From Trinickia mobilis (GTDB taxonomy: Bacteria; Pseudomonadota; Gammaproteobacteria; Burkholderiales; Burkholderiaceae): a stretch of 64,000 bases of DNA. The translations under genes and the position numbers were made by a program. Location of the stretch: the NCBI RefSeq assembly GCF_017315705.1, contig NZ_JAFLRF010000004.1, positions 310,001-374,000 of the forward strand. The letters run 5' to 3'. A model generated the notes under the pieces. That model had not been told where the DNA came from. It ran no database searches and worked only from the letters and a program-made list of their open reading frames with translations. Positions 9,998-19,443 of the stretch are shown here, piece after piece; position 1 is the first letter of the stretch; every line of letters begins with the position of its first letter.

Positions 9998-10420
9998 TCA
10001 ATGCGCTGAAGCGTTCACCTGTTCCCCTCGTCGCCACCACTTTTCGGCCTGTTGGAATTGCCTGCGGTTGCGCTCCTGCATATCGGGAGTGGCCGGGTAG
10101 TGAACGTTGTCGCCAGGTATGACGCCCGCTTCTTCCGCCTGTACCAGCTCTGCGTAGACCTGTGCATGGGTTTTGCCGCGAGCGGCTGTCCCCGTGCCAA
10201 CTGCAGTCCACGAGTCCGGCGCGGGGGCGACGGGTGTCGCCTTTGCGGATGCACTGTCGATAGTGGCCTCCGCCAATAACGGAGCGGGCGCGGACGCCAT
10301 AGGGACGGACGACTGCCAGCCTTGCTGCTGATTATGCGGAGGCGTGGCAAAGACGGATACGGAAATTGAGAGGAGCAGCGCGGCGAAGAGTGAGCGATTG
10401 AGTAACGTAGTGCGTTTCAT
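9998..10420 (-). CDS. DUF4148 secreted protein
   Basis: 140 residues with a signal peptide (MKRTTLLNRSLFAALLLSIS, cleavage near VFA), a low-complexity Ala/Pro linker and a C-terminal DUF4148 motif: KTHAQVYAELVQAEEAGVIP followed by YPATPDMQERNRRQFQQAE. The start is fixed by AAGGAA about 7 bases upstream of the ATG at 10420. DUF4148 proteins are small, periplasmic, multicopy and almost confined to Burkholderiaceae; their function is unknown. A paralogue lies immediately upstream at 10524-10916 and a third at 51980-52228. Confidence 0.85.
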   Translation of the reverse strand: MKRTTLLNRSLFAALLLSISVSVFATPPHNQQQGWQSSVPMASAPAPLLAEATIDSASAKATPVAPAPDSWTAVGTGTAARGKTHAQVYAELVQAEEAGVIPGDNVHYPATPDMQERNRRQFQQAEKWWRRGEQVNASAH

Positions 10421-10523
10421 GGTGAGTTCCTTGATGACTTGAAAAACGTCGCGCAATGACGCGCGACAGCGATGCACGGTCGGGGCCGTCGGACCCGCCA
10501 GCACAGGTCATGACGGCGCGTCT

Positions 10524-10916
10524 TTACTGGCCTGTTACGGTGACCTGTCCGTTTGCCCGCCACGCCTGCTCGATCTGCTGGAAGCGGACTCGGTTACGGG
10601 CGATCGTCTCGGCGCTCGGCGGGTAATCGTTCTTGTTAGCGGGAATCAAGCCGGCCTCTTCGGCCTGCAGCAGCTCCGCACGAACCTGCGCGCGAGTCTT
10701 GCCGGAGTCAGTGCTACCGCCGGCGATCGGGGTAGCATCCGTGTGGAGCGCGGGCGTTGGTGCGGCAACTGCCGAAACTTGCCCGTGCGTGAGGGACGAA
10801 GAAGAGTCTGGGCGGGGATCGGAGCCGCGGGCGCCGCCGCCGGCAAATGCCGCGAAGGAGGCAGAAAGGAGCAGGGTTGCGAAGACGGAACGGTTAAGCA
10901 GGCTAGTCACTTTCAT
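10524..10916 (-). CDS. DUF4148 secreted protein
   Basis: 130 residues with a signal peptide (MKVTSLLNRSVFATLLLSAS, cleavage near AFA) and the DUF4148 block KTRAQVRAELLQAEEAGLIP, then YPPSAETIARNRVRFQQIEQ. Same architecture as the neighbour 100 bases downstream, indicating tandem duplication followed by divergence in the linker. An in-frame ATG 12 bases upstream (10928) is a possible alternative; GGAA lies in front of the chosen ATG. Function unknown. Confidence 0.82.
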   Translation of the reverse strand: MKVTSLLNRSVFATLLLSASFAAFAGGGARGSDPRPDSSSSLTHGQVSAVAAPTPALHTDATPIAGGSTDSGKTRAQVRAELLQAEEAGLIPANKNDYPPSAETIARNRVRFQQIEQAWRANGQVTVTGQ

Positions 10917-11127
10917 GAACGATTCCATAAGAATTGAGGGAGTCATCCCATGGGCAAATGGGCAGGGATGGCGAACTGCGGCCTAGCAAATACTTAGCTA
11001 TGCAAAGTTGAACCGTGTCCGCGCGCAGAATGACAGCGAGACGGGAATCCCACGGAGGCCTCCGTACGGACGAGCCGGATCGCGTGCCAGCTTGCGCGGG
11101 GCACGACCCACTTTCAGCCGTCAGGGG

Positions 11128-11517
11128 CTACGTGCGAAACACCTGGAAGAGGATGCGGAGAGGTGGCGATGCCGATCTCAGGATCGGCTCGGTATGGGCG
11201 GTGAAGTACGGCTCAATGGCCAGCGCCGGGATGGACGAGTGCCCCCAGATCAGTGGCAACCACGCGAGGGGACACGGGGTCGGCTGCTCAGCGTGACCGG
11301 GCTGCGCGCTGTCGTTGCAATGTGCGTGACAGGCCAAACCCATGTGATGATCCCGTAGATCGCCATGGTTGCCCATTGCGATCATCGACACGGAATGACC
11401 CGACGAATCGGGGCGGTCCGTTGTCGTCGATGCGTACGCCGAGATCCACATCTGACAGAAGATCAAGGTGAAGAGCACTACGACAGTGGTGAACGCACGT
11501 ATGAGCGGGCGACGCAT
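11128..11517 (-). CDS. Small secreted His/Cys-containing protein of the copper locus
   Basis: 129 residues, not confidently assigned to a family. The N-terminus MRRPLIRAFTTVVVLFTLIF is a signal or membrane anchor. The mature part holds a metal-binding-like cluster, DHHMGLACHAHC, and then TPCPLAWLPLIWGH. The gene is divergent from the CueR-type regulator, and a MerR-type promoter with a 19-bp spacer (11559-11589) points at it, so copper or silver induction is likely. It resembles the small Cys/His membrane proteins (DUF2946-like) often seen beside copper genes, but I cannot confirm that family by eye. The upstream frame to 11784 overlaps the promoter and is not credible. Confidence 0.6.
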   Translation of the reverse strand: MRRPLIRAFTTVVVLFTLIFCQMWISAYASTTTDRPDSSGHSVSMIAMGNHGDLRDHHMGLACHAHCNDSAQPGHAEQPTPCPLAWLPLIWGHSSIPALAIEPYFTAHTEPILRSASPPLRILFQVFRT

Positions 11518-11558
11518 GAGTTTGATTGAGACCGATCTCACATTCGAGGTTGGATGGG

Positions 11559-11589
11559 ACTTTAAGCATTCCCATAGTTGGAACGTCAA
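11559..11589 (-). promoter_or_regulatory. MerR-type promoter for the divergent small gene
   Basis: Read on the minus strand: TTGACG (11589-11584), a 19-bp spacer, then TAAAGT (11564-11559). The spacer holds an imperfect dyad (GTTCCAA/TGGGAAT) similar to the one in the regulator's own promoter. The 19-bp spacing is the hallmark of promoters activated by MerR-family DNA distortion. Confidence 0.65.
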
Positions 11590-11633
11590 GCGTTCTCCGA
11601 GATTATTTGTGTGAGGACTTGCCAAAAAACGCC

Positions 11634-11664
11634 TTGACATTCCCAACGTGGGAATGTCTACATT
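11634..11664 (+). promoter_or_regulatory. MerR-type promoter/operator of cueR
   Basis: TTGACA (11634-11639), exactly 19 bp, then TACATT (11659-11664). The spacer region holds a perfect dyad, GACATTCCCA (11636-11645) and TGGGAATGTC (11649-11658), around ACG. Spacing and dyad position are those of MerR/CueR-regulated promoters. It reads toward the regulator gene at 11763, implying autoregulation. Confidence 0.8.
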
Positions 11665-11762
11665 GCAACTGTCTACAACGTGTTGGATCCCGGCGTTGGG
11701 ATTGGACGTAGAAGGCCTGCAACGGGACCGCGTGACTCGGCACGGAAATTTCAAGTTAAGCC

Positions 11763-12206
11763 ATGAACATAGGACAAGCCGCAAGCGCCTCCGGCGTCTC
11801 CGCCAAAATGATCCGTTATTACGAGAGCATTGAGCTGGTGAAAGTTGCCGGGCGGACGGAAGGCGGCTACCGCATATACGGACAGGACGACGTTAGCGTC
11901 CTGCAGTTCATCCATCGGGCGCGTACGCTGGGGTTCCCTGTTGAGCAGATCCGGCGCCTGCTCGCGCTTTGGCAGGATCAGGGCCGCTCGAGCGCAGAGG
12001 TCAAGGTGGTTGCAGCGCAACACATCGCCGAACTCGACGCAAGGATTGCGGAACTCGTTGAGATGCGCGACACGCTGACCACGCTTGCGCGGCAGTGTGC
12101 GGGCGATGATCGGCCGTCGTGCCCTATCCTTGAAGAGATCGGTCGCGCTGATGTCGAGAAGCTGAGTAACCGGGCAGCACGAGGGCTCAAGACGGCCGCA
12201 TCGTAA
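11763..12206 (+). CDS. cueR: CueR-type Cu(I)/Ag(I)-responsive MerR regulator
   Basis: 147 residues. N-terminal winged HTH (MNIGQAASASGVSAKMIRYYE; then GGYRIYGQDDV), a long dimerisation helix (residues 80-110), and a metal-binding loop with Cys112 and Cys120 (C-x7-C: CAGDDRPSC). That spacing and even the numbering match monovalent-metal sensors of the CueR group, not the three-cysteine Hg or divalent-metal sensors. The operator-bearing promoter at 11634-11664 lies about 100 bases upstream. It likely controls itself, the divergent small gene, and possibly the cus genes downstream. Confidence 0.9.
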   Translation: MNIGQAASASGVSAKMIRYYESIELVKVAGRTEGGYRIYGQDDVSVLQFIHRARTLGFPVEQIRRLLALWQDQGRSSAEVKVVAAQHIAELDARIAELVEMRDTLTTLARQCAGDDRPSCPILEEIGRADVEKLSNRAARGLKTAAS

Positions 12207-12306
12207 GCGCAAAACCAAGGATGGGAGACGCACTGACAAACGGCTGTCTTTGCGTCAAAGTCGGGACCCCAGTCGCTGAAATCGCCCCCGCGTTATACTC
12301 GCGCCA

Positions 12307-12669
12307 ATGAAAATTCTGCGGACCTTCCTCGTGCTGCTGCTGTGCGCTGTGCTGCCCTTGACAGGGCTGGCAGCCGGTTGCGTGACCGGTGAATGTTCGA
12401 TGCAACAGTCGATGGCCATGGATGACGGCAGTGACATGTCCGCCACCATGCCCAGTTCTGACTTGATGAAATCTTCGACTGGCGGCAAAGCGAAGGGCGT
12501 GCTCGGCAAGATGACTGCCCAATGCCAAATCGGCTGCCTATATCTCCCGGTTACCACCCTTGAGGTAACCCGCCCCGCTGGCCTCTCCAGCCCGGTCGTC
12601 TTCAACTACGCGCAATCGCTCATCGTCCGCGAGCAGGGCGGACTCTGGCGACCGCCGCGCTCACTCTAA
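12307..12669 (+). CDS. Small secreted Cys/Met-rich protein ahead of cusCBA
   Basis: 120 residues: signal peptide MKILRTFLVLLLCAVLPLTG, then GCVTGECSMQQSMAMDD, a Met-containing stretch (DMSATMPSSDLM) and CQIGCLYLP. Two Cys pairs and many Met residues suggest metal contact in the periplasm. Position (100 bases after cueR, 110 before cusC, same strand) puts it in the copper island. Small exported proteins of this size open several RND metal-efflux operons (CzcI-like), but I see no diagnostic signature, so the family is left open. Confidence 0.6.
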   Translation: MKILRTFLVLLLCAVLPLTGLAAGCVTGECSMQQSMAMDDGSDMSATMPSSDLMKSSTGGKAKGVLGKMTAQCQIGCLYLPVTTLEVTRPAGLSSPVVFNYAQSLIVREQGGLWRPPRSL

Positions 12670-12730
12670 CTCCCGCCATCTGGTACACCGCCTGCACGCG
12701 GTGATGTCGTCCTGACTCAGGACGTGAGTC

Positions 12731-12752
12731 CCTATGTCATCTTAGACATAGG
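12731..12752. promoter_or_regulatory. Inverted repeat upstream of cusC
   Basis: CCTATGTC (12731-12738) and GACATAGG (12745-12752) are perfect 8-bp arms around ATCTTA, 27 bases before the cusC start. It could be an operator or an mRNA hairpin in the leader. Confidence 0.4.
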
Positions 12753-12778
12753 CATGGGCTCGACCATTCGGGGTTCAC

Positions 12779-14077
12779 ATGTCTTTCCCACATTTGTCGT
12801 CGGTCATCCGACGACGGCCGCTGCGTTGCCTGGCGGTGGCAGCGCTCGTCATGTTTGCCAGCCGCGTGGCGTACTCCCAGGACGAGGGCATGACGCTCGA
12901 CGCGGCGCTTCAGATCGCCGCCAGCCGCTCTTCCTCGATCCAGGCCGCGCAAGCCTCCGTCCGGGGAAACTCGGACGTCGTCGTCAAAGCCGGACAACTG
13001 CCCAATCCCAAGTTGAAGCTGAGCGTCGAAGACCTCCCGATCAACGGGCGACAAGCGTTCACGATTGGGCAGGACAATTTCACGATGCGTGGCATCGGCA
13101 TCGAGCAGGAGTGGGTGTCTGCGGACAAGCGCCGGGCACGCACGGCATTGGCCAATCGCACCGTAGATCAGGATAGATCGACGTACCTGGAAAAGGTGGC
13201 TGAGGTCCGTCGGCAAACCGCTATGGCGTGGCTGAACGCCATCTACGCGAAAAAGGCCGTCGCCCTGGACCAAGCGCTGGTCGACCATCTGAGCCAGGAA
13301 CTCACTGCCAAACAGGCGTCGTACCGCGGTGCGAAAGGCGTTGCGGCGGATGTCGCCGAGGCCGGCCTCACGCTCGGAAACGCGCGCGACGCCTTGATCG
13401 ACGCACAGCAGGACGAGAAGACGGCCCTGATCGAACTGTCGCGATGGACCGCGGCAGGCAACGTGCTCGAAGTCGCCGGCACCCCGCCGGCGCCGGAGTC
13501 GCAAGTATCCAGCCTGAGCGTCGACGAACTCGCTCAGGTCCAGCCCTGGTTGATCGCCGCGCGTTCCGCCATCTCATTGGCCGACGCCGAAACCGGCGTC
13601 GCCCGAACCAATAGAAATCCCGATTGGACCTGGGGGCTGACCTATTTCAAGCGAGGGGGGAATTTCTCGGACTACGTGTCCTTCGGTGTTTCCATCCCGT
13701 TGCCCATCAACCGCAGAAATCTCGAGGATCGCGACGTCGAACAGAAGTCGGAAATGGGCACGCAGGCGCGGCTCACCTATGAAGACACCGAGCGACAGGT
13801 CGTGGCCGATATCCAGAGTCTGGCGGCAAAGCTCGCCAGCGGCCGGGATCGGCTGGCCAATCTGCGGCAAACCGTCCTGCCCGCGGCCGAACAGAAAGTG
13901 GAACTGGCCAATGCAGCCTATAAATCCGGCGGCGGCACGCTCGCCGATGCCTTCGAAGCGCGGCACATGCAGCTCGAAACGGAGCTTCAGGTGCTGAACC
14001 TTGAACGACAGGTTTCCCTGATCTGGGCCCAGCTCGAATACCAGGTTTTGCCGCCTGACGTGATCGCCAGTCAATGA
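12779..14077 (+). CDS. cusC: Outer-membrane efflux channel of the Cus system (TolC family)
   Basis: 432 residues with a signal peptide (LRCLAVAALVMFASRVAYSQ) and two TolC/OEP repeats. The first contains LDAALQIAASRSSSIQAAQA and GQLPNPKLKLSVEDLPI; the second begins near AQVQPWLIAARSAISLADAE and includes RNPDWTWGLTYFKRGG. It has the size and pattern of CzcC/CusC channels that give HME-RND pumps an exit through the outer membrane. There is no lipobox, unlike E. coli CusC. It is 9 bases upstream of the adaptor gene. The symbol follows operon context. Confidence 0.85.
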   Translation: MSFPHLSSVIRRRPLRCLAVAALVMFASRVAYSQDEGMTLDAALQIAASRSSSIQAAQASVRGNSDVVVKAGQLPNPKLKLSVEDLPINGRQAFTIGQDNFTMRGIGIEQEWVSADKRRARTALANRTVDQDRSTYLEKVAEVRRQTAMAWLNAIYAKKAVALDQALVDHLSQELTAKQASYRGAKGVAADVAEAGLTLGNARDALIDAQQDEKTALIELSRWTAAGNVLEVAGTPPAPESQVSSLSVDELAQVQPWLIAARSAISLADAETGVARTNRNPDWTWGLTYFKRGGNFSDYVSFGVSIPLPINRRNLEDRDVEQKSEMGTQARLTYEDTERQVVADIQSLAAKLASGRDRLANLRQTVLPAAEQKVELANAAYKSGGGTLADAFEARHMQLETELQVLNLERQVSLIWAQLEYQVLPPDVIASQ

Positions 14078-14086
14078 GGAAAAAAG

Positions 14087-15616
14087 ATGAACCAGAAACT
14101 ACTCGTACGAGCCGTGGCGTCGGTATTGGCTGGAGCCGCGCTGCTCGTGGCCGGCTTCGTAGCCGGCACCCATCGTCGCGCCGCCGATGCGCCCACGGCG
14201 GCAGCGACGCCTGCGTCCGGAGACCACACCGATCCGAAGACAGGCCGCAAGGTGCTGTACTGGCACGACCCGATGGTCCCGAACCAGCACTTCGACAAGC
14301 CGGGCCCGTCGCCTTTCATGGCCATGCAGCTTCAGCCGGTCTACGCGGATGAAGACGGCGGCTCCGGCGGCATCAAGATCAACCCAGGTCTCCAGCAGAA
14401 CCTCGGCATTCGCTACGCGACCGTGCGCCGGCAGGATACGACGGAGGGATTCGACGCCGTCGGCACCACGCAATTCGACGAATCGCAGGCGTATGTCGTG
14501 CAATCGCGCGTCACCGGGTATATCGACCGCCTATATGCCAGCGCGCCGATGCAACACGTAGGAAAGGGTGCGCCGATCGCGTCCCTTTTCGTTCCCGATT
14601 GGCTCGCGCCTCAGGAAGAGTATCTCGCGCTCAAGCGTGGCGGTATGGACGCCGATCTGCTCGCGGCATCCCGCGCCCGCATGCGGGCACTGTCGATTCC
14701 GGACGGCGTCATCGCCGGTCTCGACCGGACCGGCCAGGCGCAAACGCATGTGGTTCTGTCGTCGCCGGAGGCAGGGGTCGTGAGCGAGCTGGACGTCAGG
14801 GACGGCGCGCAGGTGTCGCCGGGACAGACGCTTGCGAAGGTCGCGGGCCTGTCGAAGCTATGGCTCATCGTCGAAATTCCGGAAGCGCTGGCGCTAAGCG
14901 TGAAGCCCGGCATGGCGGTTGACGCAACGTTCTCGGGCGACTCGACCCGGCACTTCAAGGGGCAGATTCGCGAAATCCTGCCCGGCATCAGCACGAGCAG
15001 CCGCACGCTGCAAGCCCGTCTGGAAATCGACAACTCAGCACAGCAACTGACGCCGGGCATGCTGATGCGCGTGCGCGTCGAAGGACGACAGGCGGTCTCG
15101 CGTCTGCTGGTTCCGTCCGAAGCGGTCATCACGACCGGAAAGCGCGCCGTGGTCATCGTCAGGAACGCGGATGGCCATCTGCAGCCGGTTGAGATCACGA
15201 CCGGAAATGATGTCGGCGATGACACCGAGGTGCTGAGCGGCTTGAACGATGGCGACACGGTGGTGGCGTCCGGCCAGTTCCTGATCGACTCGGAAGCCAG
15301 TCTGAAAGCGGTCCTGCCGAAGCTGGAAAGCGGCGGCGAAGCGGGAGCGAGTTCCCCCGCAGCTGCTGCCCCAGCTGCGGCAAACCAAACGTATGAGACC
15401 ACCGGCAAAGTCGAAAAGGTGACGGCTGCAGACATCACGTTCTCGCATCAACCGGTTGCCGCGCTGGGCTGGCCCGCGATGACGATGACCTTCAACAAAG
15501 CGGAACCCGACGCGTTCCCGGACGTGAAGGCCGGCCAGACCGCGCATTTTGTCTTCAAGCAAGCCGACGGTGGCTATCAGCTGACCAAGGTCGAACCGAT
15601 GGGAGACACGAAATGA
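14087..15616 (+). CDS. cusB: Cus periplasmic adaptor with fused C-terminal CusF domain
   Basis: 509 residues, longer than E. coli CusB. Order: membrane anchor (residues 5-27); a heavy-metal-binding domain with [12 protein letters not shown] and [10 protein letters not shown] (about 57-85); the barrel-sandwich, hairpin and beta-barrel core of a membrane-fusion protein ([46 protein letters not shown]); an Ala/Pro linker near 425; and a CusF-like OB domain at 435-505 with His454, Trp462, Met465 and Met467 ([10 protein letters not shown]). The CusF residues that bind Cu(I)/Ag(I) are all present, so this adaptor probably carries its own metallochaperone. Its stop overlaps the cusA start (ATGA). 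Confidence 0.92.
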   Translation: MNQKLLVRAVASVLAGAALLVAGFVAGTHRRAADAPTAAATPASGDHTDPKTGRKVLYWHDPMVPNQHFDKPGPSPFMAMQLQPVYADEDGGSGGIKINPGLQQNLGIRYATVRRQDTTEGFDAVGTTQFDESQAYVVQSRVTGYIDRLYASAPMQHVGKGAPIASLFVPDWLAPQEEYLALKRGGMDADLLAASRARMRALSIPDGVIAGLDRTGQAQTHVVLSSPEAGVVSELDVRDGAQVSPGQTLAKVAGLSKLWLIVEIPEALALSVKPGMAVDATFSGDSTRHFKGQIREILPGISTSSRTLQARLEIDNSAQQLTPGMLMRVRVEGRQAVSRLLVPSEAVITTGKRAVVIVRNADGHLQPVEITTGNDVGDDTEVLSGLNDGDTVVASGQFLIDSEASLKAVLPKLESGGEAGASSPAAAAPAAANQTYETTGKVEKVTAADITFSHQPVAALGWPAMTMTFNKAEPDAFPDVKAGQTAHFVFKQADGGYQLTKVEPMGDTK

Positions 15617-18600
15617 TAGCCCGCGTCATTCGTTGGTCCATTCACAACCGCTTCCTGGTGCTGCTCGCGACCGTGCTCATCGCGGCGTGGGGCGTGTACT
15701 CGTTTACGCAGACGCCGCTCGATGCCTTGCCCGACTTGTCGGACACCCAGGTCATCATCAAGGCGTCGTACCCTGGCAAGGCGCCGCAGGTCATCGAGGA
15801 CCAAGTGACCTATCCGCTCACCACGACACTTCTCGGTGTCCCCGGTGCTAAAACCATCCGCGCGTACTCATCGTTCGGGGATGCGTTCGTCTATATTCTG
15901 TTCGACGATAAAACCGACCAGTACTGGGCACGCTCTCGCGTGCTCGAATACCTGAACCAGGTGCAGAGCCGGCTTCCGCCGGGCGCGACCGTTTCGCTCG
16001 GACCGGACGCAACCGGTGTCGGCTGGATCTACGAATACGCGCTCGTCGACAAGACAGGAAAACACGACCTCGGACAGTTGCGTGCGCTTAACGACTGGTT
16101 TCTCAAGTTCGAGCTAAAGGCCGTTCCCGACGTATCGGAAGTCGCGAGCATCGGCGGATTGGTGCGCCAGTACCAGGTGGTGCTCGACCCGGACAAGCTG
16201 CGCGCATACGGCATCACGCAGGCCGTGGTGGCCGACGCACTGGGCAAGGCGAACCAGGAATCCGGCGGCTCGGTCGTCGAGCTTGCGGAGTCGGAATACG
16301 TGGTCCGCTCCTCAGGCTATCTGCACTCGCTGGACGATTTCCGCAACGTCGTCCTGCGCACCAATGACGCAGGAACGCCCGTACTGCTCGGCGATGTTGC
16401 CCGCATCCAGATTGGGCCCGAGGCGCGGCGCGGGATTGCGGAGCTGAACGGCAAGGGTGAAGTGGCGGGCGGTGTCGTCGTCATGCGTTCCGGCAAGAAC
16501 GCGTTGACGACCATCGAAGCAGTCAAGGCCAAGCTGGCCGACCTGAAGCGCTCGCTGCCGGCAGGCGTGGAAATCGTGACGACGTATGACCGCTCGGGAC
16601 TCATCAATCGCGCGGTGGACAACCTGAAGGACAAGCTCATCGAGGAGTTCATCGTCGTCGGGCTCGTCTGTGCCATATTCCTGTTCCATCTGCGCAGCGC
16701 GTTCGTGGCCATCCTGTCGCTGCCGCTGGGCGTGCTGGTTGCGTTCATCGTCATGCGGTACCAAGGCGTCAATGCAAACATCATGTCGCTGGGCGGGATT
16801 GCGATAGCGATCGGCGCGATGATCGACGCGGCCATCGTGATGATTGAAAACGCGCACAAGCATCTGGAGGCGTTCGAGCACCAGCATCCCGGCACGCCGA
16901 TAACGGCCGCTCAACGCTGGGAGCTCATCGCCTCGTCAGCGGCTGAAGTCGGTCCGGCGCTCTTCTTCTCGCTGCTCGTCATCACGCTGTCGTTTATCCC
17001 GGTGTTTTCGCTGGAGGGACAGGAAGGCAGGCTCTTCTCGCCGCTGGCGTTCACGAAGACGTACACCATTGCGGCCGCTGCCGGCTTATCGGTGACCCTC
17101 GTGCCCGTGCTGATGGGATACCTGATACGCGGGCGCATCCCGCATGAGGCGGCCAATCCCATCAATCGCGTCCTGGTGCGTCTCTATCGGCCGTTGCTCG
17201 AAGCGACGCTGCGACGTCCCTGGTTTGCGATCGGGCTCGCCGTTGTCGCGCTCGGTCTGAGTGTGATTCCGCTGTCGCGACTGGGGGGAGAGTTCTTGCC
17301 GCCGCTCGACGAGGGTGACCTGCTTTACATGCCGACGGCGCTTCCCAGCATTTCGACCGATAAAGCAGCCGAACTGCTGCAGCAGACTGACCGGCTGATC
17401 AAGACGGTGCCCGAGGTGGCCTCGGTGTTCGGCAAGGCGGGCCGCGCCGAGACCGCCACCGATCCGGCGCCGGGGCTCGAAATGTTCGAAACCACGATTC
17501 AATTCAAACCACGAAGCCAGTGGCGCCCCGGCATGACGCCGGAGAAGCTCGTGGACGAACTCGACCGGACCGTGAAGGTGCCGGGGCTGTCGAACCTCTG
17601 GGTTCCGCCCATCCGCAACCGCCTGGACATGCTGTCGACGGGTATCAAGTCGCCGGTCGGCGTGAAGGTTTCCGGACCCGACCTGAAGCAAATCGACAAG
17701 GTGGCCGCGCAGGTCGAAGCCACAGTCAAGCAGGTGCCGGGCGTCACGTCGGCGCTCGCCGAGCGTTTGAACGGCGGCCGGTACATCGACGTCGACATCA
17801 ATCGTCTGGCGGCTGCACGTTACGGTCTTTCCGTCGGCGATATTCAGTCCGTGGTGTCGTCGGCCGTCGGGGGCGAAAACATCGGCGAGGTCATTGCAGG
17901 GCGCGAGCGCTTCCCTATCAACATCCGGTATCCGCGCGAAGTGCGCGACTCGCTCGAGAAGCTGCGTCAGTTGCCGGTTGTCACGGACCGGGGCGCGCAA
18001 ATCCAGCTCGGCGACGTTGCCGACTTGACGATTGAGGATGGCCCGCCGTCGATTCGCAGCGAAAACGCGCGGCTTGCGGGCTACGTCTATATCGATATCC
18101 GGAACGTGGACCTGCAGTCGGCGGTGAGGGCGATGCAGCACGCCGTGGCGGAAAAGGTCGTGCTGCCGCCTGGATATTCGATTGCGTGGTCCGGGCAGTT
18201 CGAATATCTGGAGCGTGCGGAGGCAAAGTTGCGAACCGTCATTCCCGTGACGCTCGTCGTTATCTTTGTGCTGCTGTTCCTGACGTTCAACTCGGCGGCC
18301 GATGCGCTCCTCCTGATGTCGACCGTGCCGTTCGCGCTGGTCGGCGGATTCTGGTTCATCTGGATACTGGGCCATGCGGTATCGGTCGCGACGTCGGTCG
18401 GATTCATCGCGCTCGCCGGTGTGGCAGCCGAGTTTGGCGTGGTGATGCTGCTGTATCTGAAGGGCGCGCTAAATCGGCGATTGCAACTTGGTGAACCACT
18501 GACCGAAGCCGTGCTCATCGATGCGATTCGCGAAGGTGCCGTGTTGCGGGTGCGGCCGAAGGCGATGACGGTCGCTGTCGTGCTCGCTGGCCTGATACCC

Positions 18601-18822
18601 ATCATGCTCGGCCACGGCGCCGGCTCCGAAGTGATGCAGCGCATTGCTGCACCGATGGTCGGCGGGATGGTGACGGCCCCGATCCTTTCGATGTTTGTGA
18701 TCCCCGCAGCCTGGTTCCTGTTGCAACGCCGCCGCGCGCGAAAGCTGGCCCATGCGCGGCACCCCCAAGCAGTATCTTCCGGCATGAAAGTGCCAATGAC
18801 TCAAACTGGAGAAATTCAATGA
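15613..18822 (+). CDS. cusA: Cu(I)/Ag(I) RND efflux pump CusA
   Basis: 1069 residues, HME-RND inner-membrane transporter that drives monovalent metal export with proton antiport. The three methionines that bind Cu(I)/Ag(I) in CusA are present: Met573 (LLYMPTALP), Met624 ([10 protein letters not shown]) and Met673 ([13 protein letters not shown]). The N-terminal membrane helix, the [13 protein letters not shown] loop and the central [20 protein letters not shown] proton-relay helix match the family. The start overlaps the cusB stop and the stop overlaps the cusF start, both as ATGA, so the three are translationally coupled. Confidence 0.95.
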   Translation: MIARVIRWSIHNRFLVLLATVLIAAWGVYSFTQTPLDALPDLSDTQVIIKASYPGKAPQVIEDQVTYPLTTTLLGVPGAKTIRAYSSFGDAFVYILFDDKTDQYWARSRVLEYLNQVQSRLPPGATVSLGPDATGVGWIYEYALVDKTGKHDLGQLRALNDWFLKFELKAVPDVSEVASIGGLVRQYQVVLDPDKLRAYGITQAVVADALGKANQESGGSVVELAESEYVVRSSGYLHSLDDFRNVVLRTNDAGTPVLLGDVARIQIGPEARRGIAELNGKGEVAGGVVVMRSGKNALTTIEAVKAKLADLKRSLPAGVEIVTTYDRSGLINRAVDNLKDKLIEEFIVVGLVCAIFLFHLRSAFVAILSLPLGVLVAFIVMRYQGVNANIMSLGGIAIAIGAMIDAAIVMIENAHKHLEAFEHQHPGTPITAAQRWELIASSAAEVGPALFFSLLVITLSFIPVFSLEGQEGRLFSPLAFTKTYTIAAAAGLSVTLVPVLMGYLIRGRIPHEAANPINRVLVRLYRPLLEATLRRPWFAIGLAVVALGLSVIPLSRLGGEFLPPLDEGDLLYMPTALPSISTDKAAELLQQTDRLIKTVPEVASVFGKAGRAETATDPAPGLEMFETTIQFKPRSQWRPGMTPEKLVDELDRTVKVPGLSNLWVPPIRNRLDMLSTGIKSPVGVKVSGPDLKQIDKVAAQVEATVKQVPGVTSALAERLNGGRYIDVDINRLAAARYGLSVGDIQSVVSSAVGGENIGEVIAGRERFPINIRYPREVRDSLEKLRQLPVVTDRGAQIQLGDVADLTIEDGPPSIRSENARLAGYVYIDIRNVDLQSAVRAMQHAVAEKVVLPPGYSIAWSGQFEYLERAEAKLRTVIPVTLVVIFVLLFLTFNSAADALLLMSTVPFALVGGFWFIWILGHAVSVATSVGFIALAGVAAEFGVVMLLYLKGALNRRLQLGEPLTEAVLIDAIREGAVLRVRPKAMTVAVVLAGLIPIMLGHGAGSEVMQRIAAPMVGGMVTAPILSMFVIPAAWFLLQRRRARKLAHARHPQAVSSGMKVPMTQTGEIQ

Positions 18823-19163
18823 AGAAGTTGATTGTTGCATCTGTCGCACTTGCAGCCTTCGTCGCTGCGCCCGCGTTTGCGGCCGACGACATGGCCGGAA
18901 TGAACATGTCCACGCCGGCGTCCAAAGCGTCGTCGACTAGCGCGCTCAGCGACGCTGAGGTGAAGAAGGTGGACCCGGCCACCGGCATGATTACGCTGAA
19001 GCACGGGGCGCTCGAGAACGTCGGGATGCCGCCGATGACCATGGCGTACAAGGCGAAGGATGCGTCGATGGTCAAGCAGGTTCACGAGGGCGACAAGGTC
19101 AAGATTCGCGTCGAAAACCTCAACGGGACGCCGACCATCGTGAAGCTGGAAAAGCCGTCTTGA
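18819..19163 (+). CDS. cusF: Periplasmic CusF-like metallochaperone, Trp replaced by Met
   Basis: 114 residues: signal peptide ([20 protein letters not shown]), Met-rich linker (DDMAGMNM) and the CusF OB fold. Aligned by eye to CusF, His62 (LKHGAL) and Met73/Met75 (PPMTM) match the metal ligands, but the tryptophan that caps the metal in CusF is Met70 (NVGMPPMTM). The CusF domain fused to CusB keeps its Trp. The start overlaps the cusA stop. A degraded copy of the last 38 codons plus the downstream hairpin sits at 31301-31496. Confidence 0.88.
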   Translation: MKKLIVASVALAAFVAAPAFAADDMAGMNMSTPASKASSTSALSDAEVKKVDPATGMITLKHGALENVGMPPMTMAYKAKDASMVKQVHEGDKVKIRVENLNGTPTIVKLEKPS

Positions 19164-19184
19164 TGCGGTACTGATGCTGTGCTT

Positions 19185-19212
19185 GCAGGCTTACCGTGCC
19201 CGGTGAGCCTGC
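19185..19212 (+). terminator. Hairpin after cusF
   Basis: GCAGGCTTACCG (19185-19196) pairs with CGGTGAGCCTGC (19201-19212), one G-T pair, loop TGCC, 22 bases after the cusF stop. No T-run follows. The same hairpin recurs after the cusF remnant at 31439-31466. Confidence 0.6.
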
Positions 19213-19443
19213 AGTCCGGCTGGCATGAATAGAGGCCAGCGATGCGAACGGCACCCATCACCGCCCAGCGAGGCATCTGCCGTCTGAATCCGCAGTTGAT
19301 CAGGGACATTCAAGCCCAACACTTCGCCGACACCTGGGGCGCGCAATATCCAATAGGATGATTGCCCCTTATTTCGTGAGCTCCGACAAGCGTAGCGCAC
19401 TGCCTCTTGGTAAGTCTGATCGGCTTTCCTTTGCCCGGTGTTA

